Under the pieces are notes generated by a model. It was not told the DNA's origin, did not search any database, and worked only from the letters and a program-made list of their open reading frames with translations. Of a stretch of 64,000 bases of DNA, positions 21,478-33,283 are shown piece by piece (position 1 is the stretch's first letter; each line of letters starts with the position of its first letter). A program made the translations under genes and the position numbers. Origin of the DNA: Rhabditophanes sp. KR3021 (taxonomy: Eukaryota > Nematoda > Chromadorea > Rhabditida > Alloionematidae); NCBI GenBank assembly GCA_963281155.1, contig CAUJLY010000006.1, forward strand, positions 1,116,001 through 1,180,000, in the 5' to 3' direction.

Positions 21478-21838
21478 TTTAATTGGAATTAATAAAATAT
21501 TTGCAATTGACTTTTGAACCTCGATGACATGCAATTATTCATTTATGATGACGTATTTGATAATCATAAAAAAATGTTCTCCAAAAAATGAATGAATCAT
21601 GGATAAGGTGTAGTTTAAGTAAACACAAAATGCATAACCAAATAAAATGTAAACTAACAAATAAGATATGATCTCACTTGTTACGCAAAAGTAACACATA
21701 AAAGTCAAATATGGCTATTCATCCTTATCAATACAAATTATATAATCAATAATAAACTTTCAAATATTATAAGAGGACTCCCCTACATATCCCTAAAGTA
21801 ATTGAACTTAATTTTTGTACTATCAACCTAGCTTTTTG
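21478..21838. other. Intergenic between the two IgGFc-like copies
   Basis: AT-rich; AATAAA occurs shortly after the first copy's stop. Presumed promoter of copy B. Confidence 0.4.
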
Positions 21839-23447
21839 ATGATGAATTTCAAACTATTAATTTTCACATTTTTATTGACTTTAAATTTCTTGTCTGCCAC
21901 ACAAGATTCAGATGGGACTTATTTTGTAACCAGTGTTCCCTGGTACAATGAACCAAACCCACAAAATATGCGTGTTTTTATGAATATATTTAATAATGTA
22001 AATATGGTGAATGACATTACTATTACCTATTTTTTACCTGTTCAAAATAAGTTGTGGACTGACTATTTTACTTTGGATCCGAATGGACAGACCAGTGTAA
22101 GTTTGTGGATTTCATTTTGGATCATTACATTTTTATTTTTAGTATAGATTAGAGTATGCTGATGTCGTTAGGGATAATTTCAACATAGATTTGCAACATG
22201 TACAAATACCAGATCCTCGTATCTTTATTACCTCAAAATATTCAGTCAAAGTTATTTCCAGAATATTTAACATAGCCACCGGAAAAGGTGACTCAGAAAT
22301 GGTACCAAGTTCAACTTTTGCCGGCAGAAATTACGTTGTCCAATTGCCAAAGGCCAACCCTGGAGCAGCACAAATCATTCATATTTTAAATACTGGAGTA
22401 AATGATACAATTATAAAGGTTACTCATTACATTGATTTTCAATATTACACCAGTTTCGGTATTACTTCTGTTAAAGAACGCAAACAACTTCAAACAGCCA
22501 TTGTGGCTCCTTCAGACACCAGGCAACACTCATTTTTGATTGAAGCAGACAGTGATATTTTTGTGGTTGGAGCCGTTACTTGTGTCGATTTACTGTCCAC
22601 AAATGCAATTGCTTCCACAAAAGATAGTAGTTGCGATTATGCGATGATGCATTTTTATCCATCTGCTGACTATGACTGTACGAGGGCTTTTATTGGATTA
22701 GGAGACCAACGTGTCATCACATCTCAATTTACTAAAAGTTTGTATGTCAGTCCTCCACACTTCACAAACTGCCAAAGTTTAAAAGTACCAATATATGTTT
22801 ACGATCAAAGATCCCCTATCATTTCTTTGACAGTCCAACTACAAAAAGGTATAGCCCAGCCTTTGACTTTGACAGCTGCTGGCCAAGAAGCCACCTCATC
22901 TCACTATACTAATGCTCCATGGACTAGATTTGGGGGTACCAGAGGTATTATTCCAGCCAATAAAGAACAACTATTTAGTGCATTTGTCCATTATGTGCCT
23001 GAGGCAAGTCAATTTATCAATGGAGATATTAGATTTATTACATACTCCTCCAATTCAATCTTAGAAGTTTATGGAGATCAAACAGTAGCTCAATTTGCAG
23101 CTTTCTACATGGACGGAGTTGCTGTCAATCCAAATGCTATTCTCAAACGAGAACAGGTCATATTTTTCAATTCTAAGTATACTGCCTTCACCATCCAAGT
23201 TCCAGCTAGTGGCTTCCATGCCTTTAGTGTCAAAAGCAAAGGCTCATACATGGCGTATGTCAATGGAAACAATGTTAATGGGTTGACGGGATCGTATGGA
23301 TATGTTGCTGGTTATAATAGAATTAATATTGATAGTTATTATGAACCGATGGGGACTGTTGCCCCACTCTTGACGACTACTAAAGGAGCTGGTAGGCTTG
23401 GAGGATCTTTACTAATTGTATTGTTTGGGTTTGTTTATTTGATGTAA
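21839..23447 (+). CDS. IgGFc-binding-like secreted/anchored protein, intact copy B (520 aa)
   Basis: Exons 21839-22096 and 22143-23447, intron 46 nt, phase 0. A signal peptide (MMNFKLLIFTFLLTLNFLSA) is followed by TQDSDGTYFVTSVPW, the characteristic start of the IgGFc-binding N-terminal domain (as in FCGBP-like proteins), and by conserved PDPRIFITSKYSVKVISRI, QLPKANPGAAQIIHIL, YDCTRAF and SLYVSPP segments. The C-terminus has a Thr-rich stretch and a final hydrophobic run without basic residues after it (GGSLLIVLFGFVYLM), typical of a GPI-anchor signal. No VWD or TIL domains follow. Likely an extracellular beta-rich protein on epithelial or cuticular surfaces; binding partner unknown. The ATGs at 21839 and 21842 are both possible. 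Confidence 0.82.
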
Positions 23448-23975
23448 ATTATTGTGGGTTGAAATAAAATGTGACTTGAATTTTATTATTTATTGAGGAC
23501 TACCTAGTTCGCAAAAAAAATTATTCATAATTAGTCACAATTATTCACAATTATCATCTACATGAGTTTAACTGGAAGTCAAAACACACGAAATTATTCC
23601 AAAACAATGTATAATTCCATGAATTTTCAATGATTGCTGGATGTTATGAAAACAGTTCCGCCGAAAAGATTTCTTACGATATCAAGTCATTAGCTCACGT
23701 TGGTGATTGGAATAACCTTTTGGCAACAATTTCAGTACATGAAATGTTATTAATTTGGGGTAATTCAGTAACTTAACAGAACCTTTATACATTTGAAATT
23801 CAAAATGAAACTGAACTATGTGGCATGGTAGTTTTACGAGAATGCATATAATGAAGTGAACTAGCAAATTAATTAATTTATATTTAAAAATAAACTAGCG
23901 ATACAACGTACATTCCTGTTTAAATTCGAGAAGTATAAAATTATTATTTTATTTATTTCACGCGTTTCATTTTAT
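23448..23975. other. Intergenic
   Basis: AT-rich; AATAAA at about 23464-23469 can end copy B transcripts. Nothing else recognised. Confidence 0.4.
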
Positions 23976-24857
23976 ATGTATTTAATTGACATTTTTGATA
24001 TTATTAGCTCTGTTTTCTTATTCTTGTCTACTTTCTTATACTTATTCTGCATGTATTCGATATGGAAATCATCAAGCCTACACAACTGTTTTGGATACAT
24101 TTATTTCATATTATGCATTGGAGCAATTGTGGAATCATTAATTGTAATCATTTATGAAAATTTATACGATTTTGTATTTTATGAAGGTAGAACTGATGGC
24201 AGCATTATATTTGGATCTATAAACAATCTATTTATAAAAATAATTGCTTACTGCCATTTATTTCTCGTAATAAATCGATTAATCTCATTATTTATTCCTA
24301 TGTTGTATCGAACTTATTTTACTACACAAAGATCCATCATATTTGCATCGTTTCCTGTAATATTAGGCATAATTATGTCATCACCCATGATTTTACTCGA
24401 AAATTGCTACGTATTTTATGACAGAAAATTGCGAATATATAATTACCAAACAAACAGGTGTTCAATAGTAAATTACCTTTGGCTAACAATAGATTTTATA
24501 TACATACTTTTAATATTCAATTTCATATCAGACTGCATATTGTTAACCAAAATATATAAAAACATAAAAACAAAAAAGAATGCAAAAAAATCAAGATTGT
24601 GGACGAAAGAAAACAAATTTTCATGTCATTGTATTTGTTTAAATACCGTATTCTTAATTTACAATTTGACTATAAACTTGCAAATGGCATTTATAAGAAA
24701 AACTGATCAAAATGCGCTGATCAAAAATATTAACCAAGTGGTATTTTTCATTCTACAACCGGTCATTTTTATCATTTGCAATAGTGATGCGTTGAAATTA
24801 TTCAAGAAATATTCCATTGTAATTTTCCACAAAATAAACTGTTTCCAAAGAAATTAA
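23976..24857 (+). CDS. 7TM chemoreceptor, Srx-like (293 aa), intronless
   Basis: Seven hydrophobic segments in one open frame. TM3 ends LFLVINRLISLFIPMLYRTYFTTQRS, with Asn-Arg at residues 100-101 and a P...Y...F spacing as in Srx-class receptors (lNRf.a...P..Y..iF). A basic loop (KNIKTKKNAKKSRLW) precedes TM6, and the tail after TM7 is short. The ATG at 23976 is the first in frame and leads straight into TM1. Expected sensory receptor; ligand unknown. Confidence 0.7.
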   Translation: MYLIDIFDIISSVFLFLSTFLYLFCMYSIWKSSSLHNCFGYIYFILCIGAIVESLIVIIYENLYDFVFYEGRTDGSIIFGSINNLFIKIIAYCHLFLVINRLISLFIPMLYRTYFTTQRSIIFASFPVILGIIMSSPMILLENCYVFYDRKLRIYNYQTNRCSIVNYLWLTIDFIYILLIFNFISDCILLTKIYKNIKTKKNAKKSRLWTKENKFSCHCICLNTVFLIYNLTINLQMAFIRKTDQNALIKNINQVVFFILQPVIFIICNSDALKLFKKYSIVIFHKINCFQRN

Positions 24858-25248
24858 ACTCAAATTGCCGCCATTATTTATAGAAATAAATAACCAACAT
24901 AATAAATATAAGAACAACTACCGGAATATGTTTAACAAAATACATATGATGTCAAAGATTCCCGATCTTTTATTAATTGCTATTATAGATCTTTGCAAAT
25001 CTTTATCCAAAATTGTTGATACAATTCATTTAGAATGCTTAAACTTGTTTTATTTTTACATTTTAATTGGTAGCTTTTATACACGCGCTTAGTTAATCGG
25101 CAGTGGTCAACTTAATAATGTTAAAAGTATTTACACAACTTTTTTGTAAATTAAATTATGTTTTCACATTACAAATTAGATTTATGTTATGAAATTACTA
25201 GTTAAATTTATGTTATGAATTTAATAATTATTAACTTTGAACAAAAAA
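24858..25248. other. Intergenic
   Basis: No gene recognised; an open frame at 24865-25092 has no family resemblance. Confidence 0.35.
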
Positions 25249-25366
25249 GCTTACACCACTACGGATTCCCAGGACGTCTCCGATCCAAGTACTAAGGTAG
25301 CTCGAAGTTGATTAACTTCTCAGATCGAACGGGATGAGGTGCTTTCAACATGATATGAGCGTAAGC
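25249..25366 (-). rRNA. 5S ribosomal RNA
   Basis: Read on the minus strand the segment starts GCTTACGCTCATATCA and ends GTGTAAGC, with terminal complementarity GCTTAC/GTAAGC. It contains the conserved core CATCCCGTTCGATCTGAGAAGTTAA broken here as CATCCCGTTCGATCTG and AGAAGTTAA, and TAGTACTTGGATCGGAGACG (the A box/C box promoter region), then TCCTGGGAATCC. Length 118 nt, as for nematode 5S rRNA. It is a single copy here, not an array, and could be a dispersed functional copy or a pseudogene; a few changes in the variable arms cannot decide this. Confidence 0.93.
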
Positions 25367-26449
25367 GATGATGCATATAAACTGAAATGTTTCAAATTTG
25401 TAACATATTTTTGTACTTCGGCTCAAATGGGTTACCAGTGGTTGTAAATAATGAATGTAAGTCATTGCCCGACACAGATTTTAATTTAAAAGAATAAAGA
25501 CATGCAGTTAATTGAACTTTGGCAAAAATTATGATACTTCAAATTAGTGTTTAAAGAATTGAACTTATTTTAAAAGTGATTTGCTTCAAAATGCATACCA
25601 AAAAGCAAATTATATGTATTGAATAATTTCTAAATAAATACTTTTATTGTATAGTTCTTTTGCTTAACTAAAAATAGCATCACTTTTGAAAGATATGCTA
25701 AAGTAATTACTTGGTTATGTTTGTTTACGCCTTTATGATAAAAATCATAATGTAATTTTGGTGGCAACACACGAAGTCGCGTTGTAAAGTTTTTAATTAT
25801 TCTTTGATCAGGATGAACTAAATGAAAATTGTATTTTTTTAACAACTGGCATTGGCTTAAAGGTTAGGTGTTCAAATAACAATTTATTCCGCTTAAGGGA
25901 TCATCTTTTTTATTACTTATTTGACCCCATTGAATCATCTGAGTTACAACAAAATTTAATGTAACTGATATTGTTATGGATGCATTATAATTCATAACGT
26001 TAATCAATGATTATTACTTTTAATTTGTCTTAGTCGTCATAAATATTGACTTGTTGTTTTATACAATCAAGAATATAGGAACACATATGTTGAGGTGAAA
26101 GATCAAATGGTTCTATAAAGATACTTTTTATTATTTTTCGTGACTAATATCATTCTTCTGTTTTGAGAAAATCAAGTGTTTAATTTTGTACTCCATTACA
26201 TACTACTTATGTTATCTATTATGGCATATCAAAAATCAACTACCCACATATTAATCACGATTCTTATATTTGTTTCATCAGAATGATCTAACAGCATTTT
26301 GTTGATTCTTAGATTCGCCATTTAATTCATGTAAACACATGTATTGGGTATTTTATATTTAGTTTCGCATTATCTTTCCATTTCCATTCATTTAGTCCTT
26401 TCAAATAATTTCGATCAGTTATAAAAATTTAAAATCATTTATTTTTAAA
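25367..26449. other. Intergenic
   Basis: Contains a 71-codon minus-strand open frame (25630-25845) with no recognised resemblance. No RNA gene seen apart from the adjoining 5S. Confidence 0.4.
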
Positions 26450-27000
26450 ATGGGGATTTGTGATGAATTCAAATCAGGCAACTTAAAAAGATTGTTAAGT
26501 CACTACTGCCTAGTTGTAAGACCATATTACAAGATGGTATGTTTAATCATTTGGCTACAAGTAATTCCGAAAATTAAAGGTAAAACTTATCAAATTTTAA
26601 TATTTGTAAATAGTTTTTAGATTATATTGTATTGAAAGAGATTCTCACACATCCTACTATCAACTCATACATTGGATTCTATGGACAAAATTATCAGGAA
26701 ATGACCATTAAAAATTACGCAGATTTAGTAAACCAAGTAAATAATGGAAACAAGTTAAAAAAATTACATGTTTCAAGGCGACACGCTCCAAACTTAACTT
26801 CCCTCCAATCCACAGCTATATTAGTAGAGGCCAATATTATAGGATGTTTTTTTTGGATATCATTATTCTTTTTATGTACATTGTTTGTGAAAGATACAAA
26901 GGAAACAACCTGTTGCAAGATTCCCTTATTCCGAGTCAGCATGGCAATTATCAATATTGTTGGATATTACTTACTACTAGAATTATTTATTTATCTTTAA
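26450..27000 (+). CDS. Membrane protein of unknown function (169 aa)
   Basis: Exons 26450-26579 and 26621-27000, phase-1 junction with GTAAAA donor. The product has a hydrophobic stretch near residues 30-38, a polar middle, and two strong C-terminal membrane segments (around GCFFWISLFFLCTLFV and MAIINIVGYYLLLELFIYL) separated by a Cys-containing loop KETTCCKIP. Not a recognisable 7TM. No family known to me. The frame and splice sites support a gene; function cannot be given. Confidence 0.45.
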
Positions 27001-28684
27001 AGTTAGTATGAATGGTTTGGAAACAAATATAAATATGATTTCTCTTATTAAAGTTTTCATTCCAATATTATACATATCTTATTATTTTAATTTCCATCAA
27101 ATAAGTCATGTAACTACATCGTGTTTATTCTTACATAAAATATGTTAAGCCTGATAGTTTCTTTCAAAATGTATTTTTTAATACACATGCAATAGATTTT
27201 AATACCCTTAGCTTCATCCATTGAGTTAATATTTTTTGATTATTAGGCAAAACATAGAAAAGATATATGAAACAACTTTTAAGATTCACTGTAATTAATA
27301 GTATAATCTACTAGATAGAATGAAAGTATTAAAAGGTTACAGCTGCAATAATTCAAGAGATGGAAAACATCTTTTAAAGATTAAAATCTTTTCGGAAGTA
27401 GCGTTTTTAAATATAAGTTAATAAAGTAATGATCCTTAGATATAAGCATAAGCGATTAAATCTCACGAAGAAATATGAATATGTATTATTCCACAACTTA
27501 CGCCCAAAACACTAACAACTGGTTACAACAGTTTCATCAAAATGCCCTCAAAATATTAGCAGCCACATTATTTTTAAATAGTATTTTATTACAATCTGAT
27601 CAAAGATATAGGAAGCAAAATAACATTAATTTGCACCGCAATATCCTTAAAAACCTCCGCCAAATATTATCTTACCTCAACATGTTTAAAATAGCATTCC
27701 GTTACAAACTAAACACAAAACTATCCAAATCATTTACGACTACACTATCCATACTATTTACTTTTCGTGACTTTATCACAGTATAAATTGAGTTCAATCA
27801 CAACCTGTTTAGATTAATAAAACTTCCAAATAAGACATGTCTGATACGTTTTCCAACTCATCCAAAGTGGACTTCGAAAACTTTTAGTATCAATAAACAT
27901 TATAATATCCCACAAACAAACCCGAATGAATATCATATACACCTCGAGTCGAATGTTATGCACCAAATCGTGGTTCTTTAAATCAAAAACTAATTGAATT
28001 GCAAAATACTCTTTAGTCTAATCAAACTAAATTTTAGTAATTATTTATCAACTCAATTACGAGCCAAAAAGGTTTGTTAAACTCAGACAAATTACAGCCA
28101 AGACGTTCCGAATGATATTCAAAAGAAGATCATCTTCAACAATAATCTTTGGATTGTCGTATTTTTTAGCTAATTAAGGCCTATGACTATCCTTGAAATG
28201 ATGTATCTGATTGCAATATGTGAATAAAAAGAATCTCGAGTTGATGCTATTTATTTGACCTCATACTTTTACATCATTATAAATGGCAACAAGTACAAAG
28301 TGTGCTTAATGGCATAGACATCAATTTAAATAATAATTTAAAGACCAATTGTTTGAACTAATTTGTTTATTAGCATCATTAATCCATCCTTACATCACAA
28401 CTTCCAACTCATTATCTTTCCGAACATTTAAACAAATAAAATTTATCTATTGCGTGAGTTAGACATTTATTAGATTGGTATAAATATACGTACGTATATA
28501 TTATATTCATGGTCAAAAAGTTTCTTGACCTAATAAACATATCATAAACAAATCAGGTTAATAATGATTTTGCTTAATAGTGATAAAGTTAACCTTGACC
28601 TTAAATCGGATGTTATAAATTATTATGGAGGTCGACTCATTCTCCATTTGACATTTCTGCTTATTCATATCAAATTATTAAACG
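27001..28684. other. Intergenic
   Basis: A 103-codon plus-strand open frame at 27475-27786 has no recognised similarity, no flanking exon and A/T-driven composition; I do not call it a gene. Remainder unremarkable, AT-rich. Confidence 0.4.
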
Positions 28685-29383
28685 ATGGTTAGGCTTTTAT
28701 TAATTTTATCTATCATTACATTAGCTGTGGCTCAAGAAAATACTGACGTAATTCAAGGAACTAAATGTGCTAAAAATCAGGTATTAAAGATTATTGTCAT
28801 TTATAATTTTGTCTAGGTTGTCAACAAAATAACAGTTTTCGAGGATGGTGCTATTGAAGCTGAGTGTGGCCCGATTCCTTGTTCTACCTCGGGAACTGAA
28901 TGTACCGACAATTCTATTTCCTGCAAAGGACATCCGACTGAAGTTTTCAGTGGAATGAAATGGGCGCCAAATGGTGAATCTATTCGTGTTAGATGTTGTA
29001 ATTTGATGGCTGATTCTGTCATTTACATTGGAACTGATGTGGTTACTCTTGGAAACTATTACACTGGTGGTCTAATTACACAAAAAAATTTATATGGGTC
29101 CGCAGGACCAGAATATGATTTCATTTCTAATGTTAGACTTGAACAAGGAGGCGTCCGTATTTGGGTCAATAGAATCATGTGTCCAGCTGATAAACCTCAC
29201 TCACAAATACTTTCAAATGCTCAAAAAAGGTAAGATCAAACAATTAATTGGAATGACGTATTTTTTAGTGGAGGAGTTAAAGGTTCTTATGAACAAAGAA
29301 GACAACAATTATTACAAACTTTGGCAGAACGTCAAACTACTTCTGCTGATTCAAATGTTGGTGAAACTCGTAGACTTCAATAA
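28685..29383 (+). CDS. Hedgehog-related (Wart-type) secreted protein without Hog/Hint domain (207 aa)
   Basis: Exons 28685-28780, 28817-29229, 29269-29383. Signal peptide MVRLLLILSIITLAVAQ. The mature domain contains CGPIPCSTSGTEC, CKGHPTEVFSGMKWAP, RVRCCNL, IGTDVVTLGNYYTGG, YDFISNVRLEQGGVRIWVNRIMC. The order of a Cys-rich head, W-x-P, a CC pair, a V-x-x-G-x-x-Y-x-GG turn and YDFISN ending in a C fits the Wart domain of nematode warthog hedgehog-related ligands. Warthog proteins usually carry a C-terminal self-cleaving Hog domain; here the chain ends after a charged, Gln/Arg-rich tail (GSYEQRRQQLLQTLAERQ), so it would not be cholesterol-modified by that route. Likely an extracellular signalling or cuticle-related factor. 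Confidence 0.7.
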
Positions 29384-31041
29384 ATCATAAGTTCATAGAC
29401 ATAATAACTTCTGTCGTCCATGTTTTGATCTGAAATTTTTAAATTTAATTATGGATATCTCGCACATATCCGATTAATCTCTAATAATAAAGCATGTAAA
29501 TTTATGAATCTTTCATCAATTATTACCAGTTTATATAATGAACTATAAAAACAACAAATAATTATGTTGCCATGTTTACTTTTCCTGGTATATCCTAAAT
29601 TAGGATATATAATAGGACTGTATAAAAAACGTTTGCATAAGTATTTATTTTTACTAAAAATGAAAATAATAAGTATGTATTCAAGAAGGCATTCTCACTT
29701 TAGTTTCATATTTTAGTATTGACTCATTATTTTTACTTATTATCTAGAAACATGTTTGTTTTAATAAAACTCAAAGAACCATACATTCATCCCATTCATA
29801 TTATTGTTTTCCTTTTTACATTAGCTACATTCTATTTATATTCATACTTTTTGAAAGTTTATTTAAAAGCATTTATGTTTCAGAGATGTTTTTTAATATT
29901 ATTCTGAATTTTATGATTATAATTAAATAAATTATTATGTAACTTTTTATGAATGAATGATTCTTCCTTTGACTTCAATAGACTCTCTTTGGGTTAAATT
30001 ATGAAACGTACTTCTTTTTATTATTTTATTGTTATGCTTGATTTGCCAAATATTCTTTCGTTAAATATTCAAATGTGTAATTGTTTAAATGTAAAGCATA
30101 CTTTTGATTGTACCCATTCTTCTTTGCATCATCATTTGTGGCATGACGTACAATTTTAATATACAACAAAACTTTTTTAAATACATTATTGAACTCTTGA
30201 TAGTTTGTTTAAAAAACAAATTGTTTCTTGTATTGGAGGCAAAACGGATAAATGAAGATACAAGTCAGTTATTATTACATCCGAATTTGTATATTTGTAT
30301 ACATTCCTATACTAACAATCCTTTTATTTATCCTCACAAAGCATTTTATAAATCCGTTTTGATTAAACCGAAAAGTCAAAATTATGCTTTTACACAACAT
30401 AAACTATCTCAAATTATCAATTTCCCTTTAAAGATATGCCTTGTAGATTACAGATATACTTTTCATTATTGAAACATTTTAGGTTCAAAAATAATTGCAA
30501 TTAGTTCATTTACTACTAACCTAAAAGATAAACATTTCAGTTATCTTCTATTTGCTTAATTCTAAAAATTGATATTTGACGTAGTTTACTTGATGTTTTT
30601 TGGTTCATATCTGGTATTTTCTGGTTTGTATTTGCTATCTGCTATTCCAACTTTATTTTTTTGGTTTCTCTCCACATTCGTCATCTTTAGCTGGTGTACT
30701 CTGTTAAATTAAAAATACTACACTTCCCTTTAGTTCTACACTTTGCTTATACTTATCTATATCTCATGTTTCTAAAAAGCAAAAGAAGTTACAACTAATT
30801 AGACAAACTTGCTAAATGGCCCGAAATATCAAAACTTTTCACAAAATCCTTCTAGCAATATAAAATTACAGTTCATTCATTGGTCTTTTTGTTGTTACAC
30901 ACACACATATTTTGCGTTTTTTAGGTTTCATACATTTCCATATTTTTATTTTCCTATATCCTCTTTTTCCAGCTTCCCCAACTCATCTTTTACTACATTT
31001 TCTGAACACAACTATTTTAAATACACATTTGTTGTTTTAGA
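29384..31041. other. Intergenic
   Basis: AT-rich; includes a small palindrome TATATCCTAAATTAGGATATA near 29590 and a CA run at 30899-30908. Pyrimidine-rich stretch before the next gene. Open frames here (for example 30104-30472) look like chance. Confidence 0.4.
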
Positions 31042-32122
31042 ATGCTCTCCAACTGCACCTATTCTTTTCTCTGCTTTTTGATAATATTATTTGGGTGTAG
31101 GTGCAATCTTCATGAATTTACCTATGCCATTCAAACCTCCAAAAATATTCACGACCGAGACACTACATTATACTCGATGGCTATTCCTTGCCAAGCTCCA
31201 TCAATAATTCCTGATGACTATACAGACTTCTGCCAACACCATTATCATAAATTAAATTATCTGTGCGATCCAGGTTCTTTGTTAAGTAGAACTGAAGGGG
31301 ATCTGATCAGGAAGGAACATGAAAATCATTTTACCGACTGCCATTGCGATAGTTATATGAGGAGGCAATGTCATCCCAACATACATCCCCATACAAAATA
31401 TCGGGTTTTTATTGCCATCGTGCCCTTTGCTTCTTTTTCAAGGTAATTTACCATCCATATCCTTTGTCAATTGGCCATTTCAAAATCTTTTTTATACTTA
31501 TAGCCTCCAATTGTGTGGATCGCTCTATCAAAGTCCTGAAATAATGTTACAAAAGGCTGCACTGGCCTATGGTCATCAACTATCCAAACATTGGGACAAA
31601 TCTTGTAAAGCTGACATATTCATAACTTATATTGAAACATGGTATCCCGAGAGACTAAAGCGACCATTTATGATAACTCTCTTTCAAAATAGGCTTTCTT
31701 ATTTATTCCACAAAGATGGAGTAGATGAGGTTGATCAAAAAGCTAATGTCTACAATCAAATTAATGATCATCTGAAAAAGGTTTTAAATATTATTGAAAA
31801 TAGGATGGAAGAACATGATTCAAAGATGATTCCTTCGTGGGCTATTATTACTGCAGTGTGCTTGCTTGCTCTAGTTATTGTTTTCAATTATTTAGCCAAC
31901 AAATTGATGACTGAATGGACTTGTAGAACCAACTCAAAGAGCTCCAAATCTGCTTTGATGGCATTAAAATGTCATAGTGATAGATTCCGAATGGGCTTTG
32001 CTAGAAATAATAGACGTTTGGGGGCTCGTGGAACTGCTGGCCCAGTCAAAAGTACTATGATGTTTCGCCAATTTTCAAGATCTCGTGATCGTCCCAACCC
32101 TCATCAAAATAGTAACATTTAA
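31042..32122 (+). CDS. MOLO-1-like TPM-domain membrane protein (339 aa)
   Basis: Exons 31042-31442 and 31504-32122, phase-2 junction. A hydrophobic N-terminal signal is followed by a luminal/extracellular part with PSIIPDDYTDFC, LCDPGSLLSRTEGDLI, CHCDSYMRRQC, then TKYRVFIAIVPF, LCGSLYQSPEIMLQKAALAYG and a DIFITYIETWYP beta segment. This is the TPM fold as found in MOLO-1, a nematode auxiliary subunit of levamisole-type acetylcholine receptors (the DYxxxC/LCDP.xxL start is typical). One C-terminal membrane span lies at residues about 244-266 (PSWAIITAVCLLALVIVFNYL), leaving a basic, Ser/Arg-rich cytosolic tail, so topology is type I. Whether it modulates an ion channel is inference from the family. 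Confidence 0.75.
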
Positions 32123-33283
32123 ACAACAACTTTTTAATTGTAATATTTGACAGCACTAAATGGTAACACCACCTTTATTCATATTTAAGGTAAACAGTAT
32201 GATTGGTGCTATTCAAATTTAGGAAAACAGGATCACTGGTATTTGTTGTGTGAACAAAAAACTTTAGATTAATAAAACTTTTGATTGTAAACTTAAATGA
32301 TAATAAAAAGTTTTTAACTCTTTTGTCTTTCTCTTTTTTCTTTGTGTGAAGTGATATATGGGTAGCAAGATAGAGCAATATTTTAGAAAAGGCATTATTT
32401 AAGAATAGCAATATTTTTATTTGATTTAAATCATTCCGAAGTGATACATTTAAACTTTAAACAATTTAAGACAATATTTATGATAGCAAATGAATTCATT
32501 ATTTAGTATAAGGCGTCATTTGATCACCTTTATCTTTTGTGTTTTATTGGCTCAATTAAATAAATGAATGTAATGATAATGTTTTTAGGCATTGTGCATC
32601 AATTTTATATACTGCAATAGATCTTTGTTAATTGCCATATAGTTGATCTCAATATCGTTCTAACAATCTTTGTCACATTTAATACTACTTTTTTACAATC
32701 TTAATAATTTGCCAATGCCATGGTTATCTACCTGCAATTATATAATTGAATTGATACTAATTAACTTGATCGTAATTATGTTACTATCAAAATTTATTTG
32801 TGCCTAAAAGTTGTTTCTTTTAATTATGAATTAGCCATTTACTAGTTGATGCTATCCAAAAAGTTCAATAGGGTTAAAAGTCAATGATTATATGGTTATT
32901 TTATGGGTATTAAGAAAGCGGCAGCGTTTTATCTACTTACAATTATCTTGCCTTTATCTTGTCTTTGCCAATGATTTACGATCATGCCTTTGAATGTAGG
33001 CAAATCAAATGTCGCTTATACAGTTAGATACAGATGTGTCCACGCGACCATCTAAACATATTTTAAACATATCTAAACATATTTATATTATTAGCTTCAC
33101 ATTTTGACTCGCAAACATACTTTATTATATATTTTATTAGACAAAAGGACACCGGCAATATCTTAGTCAAAACAAAAACGATTCCTCATTTAATTCCGGT
33201 TTCTTTCTACTTTTATACTTTCAACTTTATCATTATTCAGTTTGTTTTTAAAAAACATATTACCGGTGGTGGTTAAATATATC
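32123..33283. other. Intergenic, promoter side of the Wnt gene
   Basis: No gene; AT-rich with several ATCTAAACATA-type direct repeats at about 33050-33080. Confidence 0.4.

Noticed and set aside
25415..25450. Spliced-leader-like sequence on the minus strand (GGTAACCCATTTGAG) near the 5S gene
   Set aside because: It resembles the end of SL1, but no GT donor follows TTTGAG, the 22-nt leader is incomplete, and no Sm site was found downstream.
27475..27786. 103-codon plus-strand open frame
   Set aside because: No recognised similarity, no adjoining exons, composition expected by chance in AT-rich DNA.
30104..30472. 122-codon plus-strand open frame
   Set aside because: Isoleucine/lysine/phenylalanine-rich chance frame without domain or signal features.
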